A DNA stretch of 64,000 bases, from contig JBLWWJ010000003.1 in NCBI GenBank assembly GCA_048268005.1, forward strand, positions 62,001 through 126,000. Direction: 5' to 3'. Source of the DNA: Ancylomarina sp048268005. GTDB taxonomy: Bacteria; Bacteroidota; Bacteroidia; Bacteroidales; Marinifilaceae. How positions within the stretch are numbered: the stretch's first letter is position 1; each line of letters starts with the position of its first letter. The notes under the pieces were generated by a model, which ran no database searches, was not told where the DNA came from, and worked only from the letters and a program-made list of their open reading frames with translations. This document shows positions 24,844 through 33,712 of the stretch, piece after piece. Position numbers and translations under genes: made by a program.

Positions 24844-25290
24844 ATGAAGAAATTCATAATTATATTACTTGTTGTTTCAGGCTTATCATGCCAGGCTCAA
24901 AACACTAAAATCATTGTGCTCAAACAGTTTCTATCCGACATTATACAAGTTGATGCCCTTGAGCTCAATAAACAACAGCCTATTATTAGTATCAATGAAA
25001 TTGCACAGACCGAAGCTGAAAAAGCGATTACGATAGACCGTGAAAGCATTGGCTCCGCTTTGCTTGAAGCAAAGAACTATAAATACTGCCTGATTAGCGT
25101 TGATGCCCATACTCTGGTTAGAGTCATCAGTTTTAAAGATAGTAGCCCCAGTGGGGCCTGGCGTACTGCCATGCCACTTTGTAAAGGATATATTCAAAGA
25201 TCTGGTGTTCTTTATGAGAAAAAGGATTACCTGAAGAATTTAATTGGAAGACCAGATTCTCAGGTTCGGACCATGTATTTATTCAACTAA
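24844..25290 (+). CDS. Small secreted or lipid-anchored hypothetical protein
   Basis: A 148-residue protein with an N-terminal hydrophobic signal; a cysteine at position 16 in GLSC could be a lipobox. The mature part is mixed alpha/beta without recognised motifs (IISINEIAQTEAEKAITIDR, then LISVDAHTLVRVISF). The gene is flanked by the tRNA-Arg and a terminator and has no operon partner. Confidence 0.6.
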   Translation: MKKFIIILLVVSGLSCQAQNTKIIVLKQFLSDIIQVDALELNKQQPIISINEIAQTEAEKAITIDRESIGSALLEAKNYKYCLISVDAHTLVRVISFKDSSPSGAWRTAMPLCKGYIQRSGVLYEKKDYLKNLIGRPDSQVRTMYLFN

Positions 25291-25340
25291 AATAGAAAGT
25301 CTCGGTTTATTGTACGAGGCGTTATTCATACTATTTCTTA

Positions 25341-25376
25341 AAAAAATGAGCCCTGATCGTAAGACCAGGGCTCGTT
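25341..25376 (-). terminator. Terminator for the peptide transporter
   Basis: GAGCCCTG pairs with CAGGGCTC, and on the minus strand a T-run of six follows. It sits 26 bases beyond the transporter stop. Confidence 0.8.
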
Positions 25377-25398
25377 TGATATATCATAGATAGGTCAA

Positions 25399-27018
25399 TT
25401 ATTTCGAATCGCTAGCTTTAATTAAAAAGCGATCGTAAAAGAATAATGAAATCACAGATAGTAATCCAATAGTGAAAATCACATACCAAATCTGTGAGGG
25501 ATGATATTTATCCCAAAGGTGATGTGTTAACTCAATAGAGGTCATATTCATTTTCTGAGCTACCGCATCGAAATAAGCATTATTTGAGAGTCCCGTAGGA
25601 ATAGATAAATCCATATTAGCCGCTTCGGCTCTTACAAATTCAACCTTATCTGAAACCTTCTGGTAAACATCACCCGAAATGATACCTGCTAATACATTAC
25701 CTATGAATACAGGAATAAACGAGTAGCCCATATAAATGGCTTTCTTATCAGATGGTGCAATTCGACCAATATATTCGGTAATTTTAGGAGAACCCGCCAT
25801 TTCACCTATTGCGAAAATAAACATGGCCCCAACGGTGAACATCACATTCTGAGTCATCAGGGTTAATGTCATACCAATGGCACAAACCAGAAAGCCTACC
25901 ATCATTGAATTCAGAGGTTTCATTTTCATTACGATTGAAGAAACAACAATCTGGAAAATAATAATAAACAGGGCATCGAAATTGGTAATAAACTCTGCCT
26001 CCATCTGTCCGTTTGCCATGCCATAATTATCACTAAAGAAAGGCATATACTCACTAAAGAAAGTGTAAACACTTGAGGTATCAACCCACTGCGCAATAAA
26101 TACAGGAAGGGTGAAAAAAAGCTGCAAATACATCGTCCAGAAACCAGCAACAATTACCAGGAAAGTAATAAACTTGATATCCTTAAAAATTCCGGTCGTA
26201 TTATTAAATACCGATTTATTGGACTCACCAATAGGCAGTTTATTCACAAAATTCGCCCACCGGAAAGCCACTTGTTCACCATAAGGAAAGAACAAGCGCA
26301 CGATAAATAAAGGGCGCTCAATCAACCAGATAATTAGAAAAACACCGAATAAGGACATAAAAATTAATGTGGATACAATCAGGGTTTGAATCAGACTCAA
26401 AAAGTTATGACTGGCTGCTTCCTTTTTCTCTTCATCCGTTTTAGGCTCGTTAAAGAAAAATAGCAAAAGGAAATTGACCAAAATCATGGCCGCTGAGATA
26501 TAAAAAATCAGGTGAGATCCTTTAAATAATAAGGTAACCAATGGTCCGAAAAAGGCACCAATATTCACCATCATATAAAAGATACCAAAACCTATGGATG
26601 AATTTTCATCATTAGTTGTTTTTGCAACCGTTGCCGAAACAATAGGTTTAAAGAGTGCTGCACCCAAAGCTAAATACAGATAGGCAATAAAAACCCCTGT
26701 GTAAGTATCCAACTGGGGTAAAAGAATAAAGGCCGATGTATAGATAATGAATGATAGAAATAAAACACGTTTGTAGCCAAATTTATCGGCAATAGATCCT
26801 GTAATAACAGGCAAAAAGTAAAGGATACCCGTACCAACACCCATGATTATCCCCTTTTCTGATTGGGTAAATTCCAGCCCTCCTGCGTCCGATGATCCGG
26901 TTAGGTAATTGGCAAAAAGCATAAAGAAACCATACCAGGCCCAACGCTCAAATAATTCAATTGTATTCGCAACCCAAAATGTTCTTGGGAAACTCTTCAT
27001 AACTCTAGCTACACTCAT
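25399..27018 (-). CDS. MFS/POT-type peptide transporter
   Basis: A 539-residue protein with about 12-14 membrane segments. The N-terminal FPRTFWVANTIELFERWAWYG resembles the POT (proton-dependent oligopeptide transporter) signature region including E-x-x-E/R residues, and the central loop is extended as in bacterial POT proteins. It should import di/tripeptides with protons across the inner membrane. The assignment to the POT/MFS family is good; exact substrates are unknown. It may be co-transcribed with nothing else: the next gene on this strand is 83 bases away and encodes a phosphatase. Confidence 0.8.
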   Translation of the reverse strand: MSVARVMKSFPRTFWVANTIELFERWAWYGFFMLFANYLTGSSDAGGLEFTQSEKGIIMGVGTGILYFLPVITGSIADKFGYKRVLFLSFIIYTSAFILLPQLDTYTGVFIAYLYLALGAALFKPIVSATVAKTTNDENSSIGFGIFYMMVNIGAFFGPLVTLLFKGSHLIFYISAAMILVNFLLLFFFNEPKTDEEKKEAASHNFLSLIQTLIVSTLIFMSLFGVFLIIWLIERPLFIVRLFFPYGEQVAFRWANFVNKLPIGESNKSVFNNTTGIFKDIKFITFLVIVAGFWTMYLQLFFTLPVFIAQWVDTSSVYTFFSEYMPFFSDNYGMANGQMEAEFITNFDALFIIIFQIVVSSIVMKMKPLNSMMVGFLVCAIGMTLTLMTQNVMFTVGAMFIFAIGEMAGSPKITEYIGRIAPSDKKAIYMGYSFIPVFIGNVLAGIISGDVYQKVSDKVEFVRAEAANMDLSIPTGLSNNAYFDAVAQKMNMTSIELTHHLWDKYHPSQIWYVIFTIGLLSVISLFFYDRFLIKASDSK

Positions 27019-27101
27019 GTTTATATATTTTCGAAATTTTATTGATTTTATTTGTCGGGAATTTACACATAAGTTCTCACCTAGAACATGATATTCAACA
27101 T

Positions 27102-27869
27102 TTAGAATTTAATCACAATACCATTGCCATTGAAAATAACTTTTTGATTCTTCCTTTTGTGAAAGTAGAGTCCGGCAAAGTAACCAATTCCACCACCTAA
27201 AACCACATCAGAAAACCAATGACGATTGCGATACATTCGTGCAAAACTAACACCAGCAGGAATCACATAAAACCACTTGCTATATTCTTCTGCAAAAGGG
27301 GTAAACACAGACCATGCCACAAATGCATGACCTGATGGAAAGGATTTGACATCATTTCCTCTCCCATTAAAGGCATCGAAATGCAGGGAACCTCTATTCA
27401 TATCAGGACGCGAACGTCCTGCAATAAATTTGGTACTCTCCGTTAAAATCGCTCCACAAATCAAAGCTTTAGCTGAATTCATAGCTGTTGTTGACAATCT
27501 TTCATCATCAATGGCTTCCGCAATAGCCCAAGTAGCCAGAGTGGCTGGTGCCAGGTATTTTTTCTCACCAAACTCATTCGAGATATCTGTAAAACCGTCC
27601 AGAAAACCATTTTGATTATGAGTCATACCATCCTTAACCAGCTCATCAAGTATAAAGGCTGAGCCTAAAAGGCCACCAAATATTAAAAGATTCTTCTTAG
27701 AAAAGGTATCATTTCTTAATTCTAACTTTTTAAGATCTGCTTCCTTCTGAGCCGCTTGCTTTCGTTGTTCACAACTTACAAATTGCGCCTGAGCTTGGCT
27801 TGCAACCAAAACAAAGAGCAGGCTAAGAAGACTCCAACTTCTTTTTTTCGAGAGATTCATAAACATCAT
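27102..27869 (-). CDS. PAP2-family phosphatase
   Basis: A signal peptide or first membrane segment precedes the three PAP2 motifs: KFIAGRSRP (motif 1), PSGH (motif 2) and ARMYRNRHWFSDV (motif 3), so all catalytic residues including the nucleophilic histidine are present. PAP2 enzymes dephosphorylate lipid phosphates such as phosphatidate or undecaprenyl pyrophosphate at the membrane. The N-terminal part before the motifs is longer than in the minimal enzyme. The exact lipid is unknown. Confidence 0.85.
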   Translation of the reverse strand: MMFMNLSKKRSWSLLSLLFVLVASQAQAQFVSCEQRKQAAQKEADLKKLELRNDTFSKKNLLIFGGLLGSAFILDELVKDGMTHNQNGFLDGFTDISNEFGEKKYLAPATLATWAIAEAIDDERLSTTAMNSAKALICGAILTESTKFIAGRSRPDMNRGSLHFDAFNGRGNDVKSFPSGHAFVAWSVFTPFAEEYSKWFYVIPAGVSFARMYRNRHWFSDVVLGGGIGYFAGLYFHKRKNQKVIFNGNGIVIKF

Positions 27870-28210
27870 TTTTTTGAATCTAACAAAAGTAGAAGAATTT
27901 CAACGATGAACATATGCAAAGATTAAAAAGCTATCCTAAATTAACATCATAAAAACAACGGGACTCCACCTACTTCCAAGACTTCATTTCAAATAATACA
28001 ATTCATTCTTAAAGCTTAATCTCTAAATCACTTTGAACAATGTAAAAACTAATAAAACAGACAGAAAGCAACAGTAAATAATTGACAATTGTTAAAATAA
28101 CTTAACATTATAAATGCGTTTTGCTAACATATTATTATTGCATATCTTAGAAATGTTTTTCAATTATGTTATTAATTGAATCCTACTAACTCAAATAAAT
28201 AAAAATCATT
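27870..28210. other. 341-bp divergent gap with a Bacteroidota-type promoter
   Basis: The gap separates PAP2 (minus) from the M16 protease (plus). It contains the good promoter at 28120-28150; no gene is present. Confidence 0.5.
28120..28150 (+). promoter_or_regulatory. Bacteroidota promoter (TTTG-N19-TATCTTAG)
   Basis: TTTG at 28120-28123 is separated by 19 bases from TATCTTAG at 28143-28150, one mismatch from the consensus TAnnTTTG with correct spacing. It lies about 60 bases before the M16 protease start. Confidence 0.6.
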
Positions 28211-31033
28211 ATGAATTTAATTAGCAAAATCTGCCTGGGGAGTGCACTCTTACTCACCAGCACAAGCATGCTAACGGCGCAAAAAGCACCTGCCCTGAAC
28301 GGAAAAATCCCGATGGATCCCAATGTCAGAACTGGGAAATTAGCCAATGGCTTAACTTATTACGTTCGTCACAACGAAGAGCCAAAAGATCGTGCCAGTT
28401 TTTATATCGTACAAAACGTAGGGGCCATTCTTGAGAATGATAACCAAAATGGACTCGCTCACTTCCTGGAGCATATGGCTTTTAATGGAACCAAAAATTT
28501 TCCTGGTAAAGGCGTTTTGAATTATCTTGAAAAATATGGTGTTGCTTTCGGTCGAAACATCAATGCTTATACTAACGTAGACGAGACTGTTTATAACTTA
28601 AGTAACGTACCAACAACAAATGCCAATCTTCTGGATTCTGCCCTATTGGTATTGCACGACTGGTCGAACTACCTTAGTCTTGAAGGCGAAGAAATTGACA
28701 ATGAGCGTGGTGTTATTCATGAAGAGTGGAGAACACGTCGTTCTGGAGGGATGCGCGTTTATTTGGAAAAAAACAAAGTTATCTATCAGGGTTCTAAATA
28801 TGCCAAACGAGATGTAATTGGAGACCTTGATGTTATCGATAACTTCGATCACAAAGTCATTCGCGATTTTTATCACGACTGGTATCGTACCGATTTGCAA
28901 GCTATTGTAGTTGTTGGAGATATCGATGCTGAAAAATTTGAAGCAAAAATCAAGGAGATGTTTGCACACATTCCAGCGATAAAAAATCCAAAGGAAAGAG
29001 TTTATTTTGATGTTCCTGGCAACAAAGAACCTATTGTTGGCGTCGTTACAGACCCTGAGGAGAGTCGAATTAGTTTTGATGTTTTCTACAAGCACAAAGC
29101 CACTCCTTTTGCCGAAAAAAATATGAATTATTATCGCAATGATCTTATTGCATCTCTTTATTCAAGTATGTTGAGTAACCGCTATCAGGAACTCTTACAA
29201 AAAGGAGATGCCCCTTTTGTATTTGGATACGGGCAGTATTATAACAAAGCTCGAAAATTAGACGTCTTCCATAACGGTGCTAGTTTAAAAGAAGACAATA
29301 TTCTTGGCGGTATAGAAGTATTACTAAGCGAAACAGAAAGAGCACATCGCTATGGTTTTGCAAGTTCAGAATTGGAACGAGCTAAAACTGCCATGCTTAG
29401 TAGAATGGAAAAGCTGTACAACGAAAGAAACAAGCAAAATTCAGATCGATTGGCCAGTGCTTATAAACGCAACTACCTAACCAACGAACCAACTCCTGGC
29501 TTGGCATTCGAATTTGATGCCATGAAAAAATTATTCCCAGGCATCACTGTTGAAGAATTAAATGCTCATACTAAAGCATGGATCACCAAAGAAAACATGA
29601 TCATCACTCTTTCTGCTCCTGAGAAAGAAGATTTAAAACTCCCTTCAAAGGAAGATCTTCTTGCTGTTGTTGCAAAAGTGAAACAAAAGGAACTAAAACC
29701 ATATGTAGACGAAGTTATTACAGAGCCACTAATTGCAGAATTACCAAAAGCAGGTAAGATTGTGAAAGAGTCGAAGCTTGATATTTATGGTGCTACAGAA
29801 TGGACCCTTTCTAATGGAGCGAAAGTTATTGTAAAAACAACTGACTATAAGGAAAACCAAATTCTTTTCCAGGCTTTCAGTAAAGGTGGCCAATCACTTT
29901 ATGATGTTAAGGATTTACCTTCTGTAGAATTAACAGCTAGCTTTGCTCCATTTTTCGGCTTAGGTAATTTCGATCAGACTAGCCTTAAGAAATTATTAAC
30001 AGGTAAAGAGGTTCGTATTTCACCATATATCGGAGAATTAACCGAAGGCTTAAGTGGAAATTCATCTGTTAAAGATTTTGAAACCATGTTGCAATTGGCA
30101 CATATGTACTTCGAGAAGCCTCGATTCGACAAAGAAGCCTTTACTGCACTGAAAGGTCGTTACAGAGCCTTAGTTGCCAATATGGGAGCTGATGTTAACA
30201 AAGCCTTCCGCGACTCTGTTTCGTTAACCACAACTGATCACAATGCACGTACCATTCTTTTTGATTCAAAAATGATTGATCAATTGGATTTTGAAACCAT
30301 GAAACGTGTTTATAAAGATCGTATCGCTGACGCGAGTGATTTCACCTTTGTATTTGTTGGTAATATTGATGCTGAAAAAGCAAGACCAATGATTGAAACT
30401 TACTTGGGTAGTATCAAAGACATCGACAGAAAAGAGAACTGGAAAGACAATGGTGTAGGATATCCTGAAAAAGATACTTACAACCATTTCGATAGAGAAA
30501 TGGAAACACCTAAAACAACCATCCATATTAATTTCCACGGTGATATTAAGTATTCTAAGGAAAACTCTATTATGATGGATATGGTAGCTGAACTATTGGA
30601 TAAACGTTATACTGATGTTATCCGTGAACAAGAAGGAGGCTCTTATGGTGTGAGTGTTTGGGCTAATGTGGATAAATTTCCTAAAGAAGAATATAGCCTA
30701 TCTGTTCGTTTCGATACTGATCCTGCCAAAGCAGACAAGCTTAAGGGAATTGTGTATAGCGAAATACAGGAACTCTTTGCAAAAGGTGTTAAAACAGATG
30801 ATTTAAACGAAGCAAAGAAAAACTTTATCAAAGAGCGTCAGGAGAATCTTCGTAAAAATACGTATTGGGTTAATAAAATTAATCAGCACTACGTGTACAA
30901 TAAGACAATGATGAAACCAGCTGCTTTCGACAACTATATCAATTCAATTACAGAAAAGAAAGTTGAGAAATTTGCTAAAAAATATTTTGCAAAACCTGCT
31001 AAACTTGAAGTTGTGATGTCTCCAAAACAATAG
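28211..31033 (+). CDS. M16 family zinc protease
   Basis: A signal peptide (MNLISKICLGSALLLTSTSMLTAQ) precedes a 940-residue protein with the inverted zinc site HFLEH at 84-88 and the distal glutamates in the INERGVIHEEW-like region. Two M16 homology halves are expected at this length: the first is catalytic, while the second lacks the HxxEH motif. Such proteases degrade peptides or unfolded proteins and here are exported. It stands alone, with a good promoter before and a terminator after it. Confidence 0.9.
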   Translation: MNLISKICLGSALLLTSTSMLTAQKAPALNGKIPMDPNVRTGKLANGLTYYVRHNEEPKDRASFYIVQNVGAILENDNQNGLAHFLEHMAFNGTKNFPGKGVLNYLEKYGVAFGRNINAYTNVDETVYNLSNVPTTNANLLDSALLVLHDWSNYLSLEGEEIDNERGVIHEEWRTRRSGGMRVYLEKNKVIYQGSKYAKRDVIGDLDVIDNFDHKVIRDFYHDWYRTDLQAIVVVGDIDAEKFEAKIKEMFAHIPAIKNPKERVYFDVPGNKEPIVGVVTDPEESRISFDVFYKHKATPFAEKNMNYYRNDLIASLYSSMLSNRYQELLQKGDAPFVFGYGQYYNKARKLDVFHNGASLKEDNILGGIEVLLSETERAHRYGFASSELERAKTAMLSRMEKLYNERNKQNSDRLASAYKRNYLTNEPTPGLAFEFDAMKKLFPGITVEELNAHTKAWITKENMIITLSAPEKEDLKLPSKEDLLAVVAKVKQKELKPYVDEVITEPLIAELPKAGKIVKESKLDIYGATEWTLSNGAKVIVKTTDYKENQILFQAFSKGGQSLYDVKDLPSVELTASFAPFFGLGNFDQTSLKKLLTGKEVRISPYIGELTEGLSGNSSVKDFETMLQLAHMYFEKPRFDKEAFTALKGRYRALVANMGADVNKAFRDSVSLTTTDHNARTILFDSKMIDQLDFETMKRVYKDRIADASDFTFVFVGNIDAEKARPMIETYLGSIKDIDRKENWKDNGVGYPEKDTYNHFDREMETPKTTIHINFHGDIKYSKENSIMMDMVAELLDKRYTDVIREQEGGSYGVSVWANVDKFPKEEYSLSVRFDTDPAKADKLKGIVYSEIQELFAKGVKTDDLNEAKKNFIKERQENLRKNTYWVNKINQHYVYNKTMMKPAAFDNYINSITEKKVEKFAKKYFAKPAKLEVVMSPKQ

Positions 31034-31062
31034 GATACAGAATCAACTTGAATAATCAAATT

Positions 31063-31092
31063 AAGGCCTCACATTGTGGGGCCTTTTTTTTT
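31063..31092 (+). terminator. Terminator after the M16 protease
   Basis: AAGGCC with following CACA pairs with TGTG and GGCCTT, followed by about nine T residues. Confidence 0.85.
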
Positions 31093-31235
31093 GCAATTCT
31101 AAAACAGCACATCCCTTATCGGAAATGAGCAGGAAGTTTTTTAGTGATCCAAAGTCAAGCGTATACTTCTTAATTAAAGCCTATAATAATAATTTAGACT
31201 TTTACCGGTGATCCGAGATAGCAGAGGAAATAAAA

Positions 31236-31270
31236 CAAAAAAGCCGCTCGAAAAAAATCGAACGGCTTTT
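31236..31270 (-). terminator. Terminator of the tRNA-Asn cluster
   Basis: On the minus strand AAAAGCCGTTCGA pairs with TCGAGCGGCTTTT (one G-U), followed by T residues. It directly follows the last tRNA on this strand. Confidence 0.85.
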
Positions 31271-31271
31271 G

Positions 31272-31345
31272 CTCCCTCTCTAGGACTTGAACCTAGGACC
31301 CTCTGATTAACAGTCAGATGCTCTAACCAACTGAGCTAAGAAGGA
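31272..31345 (-). tRNA. tRNA-Asn (GTT), third in transcription order
   Basis: The minus strand gives a full cloverleaf with anticodon loop CTGTTAA (GTT). The acceptor TCCTTCT pairs with AGAGGGA and the T-loop is TTCAAGT. CCA is not encoded. This copy has one T-arm base pair different from its neighbours. Confidence 0.95.
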
Positions 31346-31390
31346 AAATGCTGATATTTATTTTAAAAACCTCACAGTATCGGTCTTTTG

Positions 31391-31464
31391 CTCCCTTTCC
31401 TGGACTCGAACCAGGGACCCTCTGATTAACAGTCAGATGCTCTAACCAACTGAGCTAAAAAGGA
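31391..31464 (-). tRNA. tRNA-Asn (GTT), second in transcription order
   Basis: Almost identical to its neighbours, with acceptor TCCTTTT/AAAGGGA and T-loop TTCGAGT. The spacers between copies are also conserved (both contain TGATATTTATTTT and CCTCACAGTAT), so the unit of duplication is tRNA plus spacer, about 120 bases. Confidence 0.95.
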
Positions 31465-31511
31465 ATACAACTGATATTTATTTTTTAAAACCTCACAGTA
31501 TTGGTTTTTTG

Positions 31512-31585
31512 CTCCCTCTCTTGGACTCGAACCAAGGACCCTCTGATTAACAGTCAGATGCTCTAACCAACTGAGCTAAGAAGGA
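31512..31585 (-). tRNA. tRNA-Asn (GTT), first in transcription order
   Basis: Cloverleaf with anticodon GTT and acceptor TCCTTCT/AGAGGGA. It is the promoter-proximal member of the three-gene cluster. Confidence 0.95.
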
Positions 31586-32015
31586 GTATAATTGCCGATT
31601 TCATTTTGCTTATAAAGACACGCTTTATTGATGAAATTTGCGATGCAAAACTAAGCGCTTTTCCCCAATTATACAAGAGTCTCCCCTTATTTTTTTCAAA
31701 AAAAAGAAATAATTTTTTATTCACCTATTCAAATTTGCTTTTTATCAGGAAGATATGGATTCAAAAAATATCAATCTAAATATATTTTTTTTCCGCTTGC
31801 ATTGAAAACAGGTACTTTCTAGCCTTTATATCGCTCATTAAAATTACAAATTTCTGTTGAAAAGAAAATCATTTATGAGTTTGCCACAGTGCCTTATTCT
31901 CCAGATTGAAATAATTGAAGCTCAAATAATCAGACTTACATGTCTTTATTTATTTTTAAATCTTAGCTTTGCACTACAACTATTCTTATTTATACTAATT
32001 TAAAGTAAATAATAG
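31586..32015. other. 430-bp divergent AT-rich gap
   Basis: The gap holds the promoter region of the tRNA cluster on one side and, on the other, a good -7 element TAGCTTTG at 31964-31971 for the acyl-CoA dehydrogenase. No gene or structured element is seen. Confidence 0.4.
31964..31971 (+). promoter_or_regulatory. -7 element TAGCTTTG
   Basis: A perfect match to the Bacteroidota -7 consensus TAnnTTTG, 44 bases before the ATG of the acyl-CoA dehydrogenase. The -33 element is weak. Confidence 0.5.
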
Positions 32016-33527
32016 ATGATAACTACTAATATCGCGGAACATCTTCCTTTTTCGGAATTTCTGAGCGCTATTAAAAAGACGATACACAGTGCTTTTTACG
32101 AAAAGGATAATATCGAAAAATTTATCCAAAAAAGAGGATTTCCTGCGCTGGTACTAAGAGACATCATGGCTAAAAACCCCTTATCAGTTGCTATTCCAAA
32201 AGAATATGGTGGACGCGGAGCTAAGGTTAAAGAATGTTTAGGGGTTCTGGATACCGCTTCATACGAGTCGCTACCATTAGCTTTAACCTTTGGTATTAAT
32301 ATCGCTTTGTTTCTTGAACCCGTTGCCAAGTACGCACAAGATACAGTAAAGAAAGGCATTTTTGACCGTTTCTTAACTCAACAAAACATGGGTGGTTTAA
32401 TGATTACTGAACCCGATTTTGGTAGTGATGCATTAGGTATGCAGACTTCAAATATCAAGATGGGTGAATCTTACCATATTAAAGGAACCAAACATTGGCA
32501 AGGTTTAACGGGGATGGCAGATTACTGGCTGATGACTTCTCGCTCACAGGATCAGAATGGAACATTAGGTCGTGATATTGACTTCTTTATTTGTGACGTT
32601 CAACAACCTCAACAAACGATTAAGGTTGAAGAATATTACAACAATTTAGGTCTCTACCCTATCCCTTATGGGAAAAACTCAATCGATATTCAGGTTCCTC
32701 AGCAATACAAACTAGAGCCTGAATCTACCGGTTTAAAATTGATGATGGATCTATTGCACCGAAGCAGACTTCAGTTTCCTGGGATGGGAATGGGCTTTAT
32801 TCGACGTATGCTTGATGAGTCGATTAAACATTGTACCAATAGAATTGTGGGTGGTAAGCCATTAATCAGTCTGGATCAGGTTCGCCATCAAATTGGACGC
32901 ATACAATCTGCTTTTACAATCAGTTCAGCCATGTGTTCTCGAAGTTCACTAATTAGTGGAATTGAAAACAACTTGGCTAACGCCGCAATCGAAGCCAATA
33001 GTATGAAAGCATATATCACTGATATGATGCAAGAAGCTGCCCAAACACTTACTCAGCTAAGCGGAGCGAATGGTTATAAGGCCGAGAGTATTGGTTCCAG
33101 AGCAATTATTGATTCTCGACCGTTTCAGATCTTTGAAGGATCAAACGATATGCTTTATACCCAACTTTCGGAGATGGTTATGAAAATCATGACAAAAAAG
33201 AAGAATATGAATCTTTCTGATTTCTTTAAAAACCATGAACTAACGAAGAATGTTTCTGATCACTTTAAAAACATTGTTGACTTTACTCTAGATACGAAAC
33301 TTCCACAAAGGAAAATCGTAGACCTGGGAAAGATTATCAGCAAAGTTGTTGCTGCCGATCATGTTGTTCAATTAGGAGCAAAAGGCTTTAGGTCTGATTT
33401 AATCAACGACAGTCTGGAGACTATAAAGCATGAAATTTCTATGCTTGTAAGCTCATATAAATTTCAAACGAACGTTTCTCCTACTGAAGAGTATAAGGAT
33501 CAAAGCTCATGGCTCTCGTTTTGCTAA
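32016..33527 (+). CDS. Acyl-CoA dehydrogenase family protein
   Basis: The 503-residue protein has the ACAD fold: an N-terminal helical domain with AIPKEYGGRGA, a central beta domain with MITEPDFGSDALGMQT and a KHWQGLTG flavin-side segment, and a C-terminal helical bundle with LTQLSGANGYKAES and FQIFEGSNDMLY, where the catalytic glutamate region is expected. It oxidises acyl-CoA with FAD and passes electrons to ETF. It is longer than classical 380-residue ACADs owing to about 110 extra C-terminal residues. A terminator follows. No ETF or thiolase is nearby, so the substrate is open. Confidence 0.85.
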   Translation: MITTNIAEHLPFSEFLSAIKKTIHSAFYEKDNIEKFIQKRGFPALVLRDIMAKNPLSVAIPKEYGGRGAKVKECLGVLDTASYESLPLALTFGINIALFLEPVAKYAQDTVKKGIFDRFLTQQNMGGLMITEPDFGSDALGMQTSNIKMGESYHIKGTKHWQGLTGMADYWLMTSRSQDQNGTLGRDIDFFICDVQQPQQTIKVEEYYNNLGLYPIPYGKNSIDIQVPQQYKLEPESTGLKLMMDLLHRSRLQFPGMGMGFIRRMLDESIKHCTNRIVGGKPLISLDQVRHQIGRIQSAFTISSAMCSRSSLISGIENNLANAAIEANSMKAYITDMMQEAAQTLTQLSGANGYKAESIGSRAIIDSRPFQIFEGSNDMLYTQLSEMVMKIMTKKKNMNLSDFFKNHELTKNVSDHFKNIVDFTLDTKLPQRKIVDLGKIISKVVAADHVVQLGAKGFRSDLINDSLETIKHEISMLVSSYKFQTNVSPTEEYKDQSSWLSFC

Positions 33528-33563
33528 ACGCAAGTGACAACTTATTTATTAATAGCAGTATGC

Positions 33564-33599
33564 TCCCCTTCTTTCTTATGAAGAAGGGGCATTTTTTTT
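33564..33599 (+). terminator. Terminator after the acyl-CoA dehydrogenase
   Basis: CCCCTTCTT pairs perfectly with AAGAAGGGG around a 7-base loop and is followed by eight T residues. Confidence 0.9.
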
Positions 33600-33685
33600 A
33601 AGATAAAAAAGGGGGGAACATTGACCTGAAGTTGAAATAAAAGACGCATTTATTCGCAAAAGTGCAGAATTTCAAACTATTACCC

Positions 33686-33693
33686 TATCTTTG
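33686..33693 (+). promoter_or_regulatory. -7 element TATCTTTG deciding the helicase start
   Basis: A perfect TAnnTTTG lies 20 bases before the ATG at 33713. A transcript starting just after it could not contain the upstream GTG at 33662, so it supports the later start. A -33 element is not obvious. Confidence 0.5.
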
Positions 33694-33712
33694 TCGCTTT
33701 TATATATTATAC

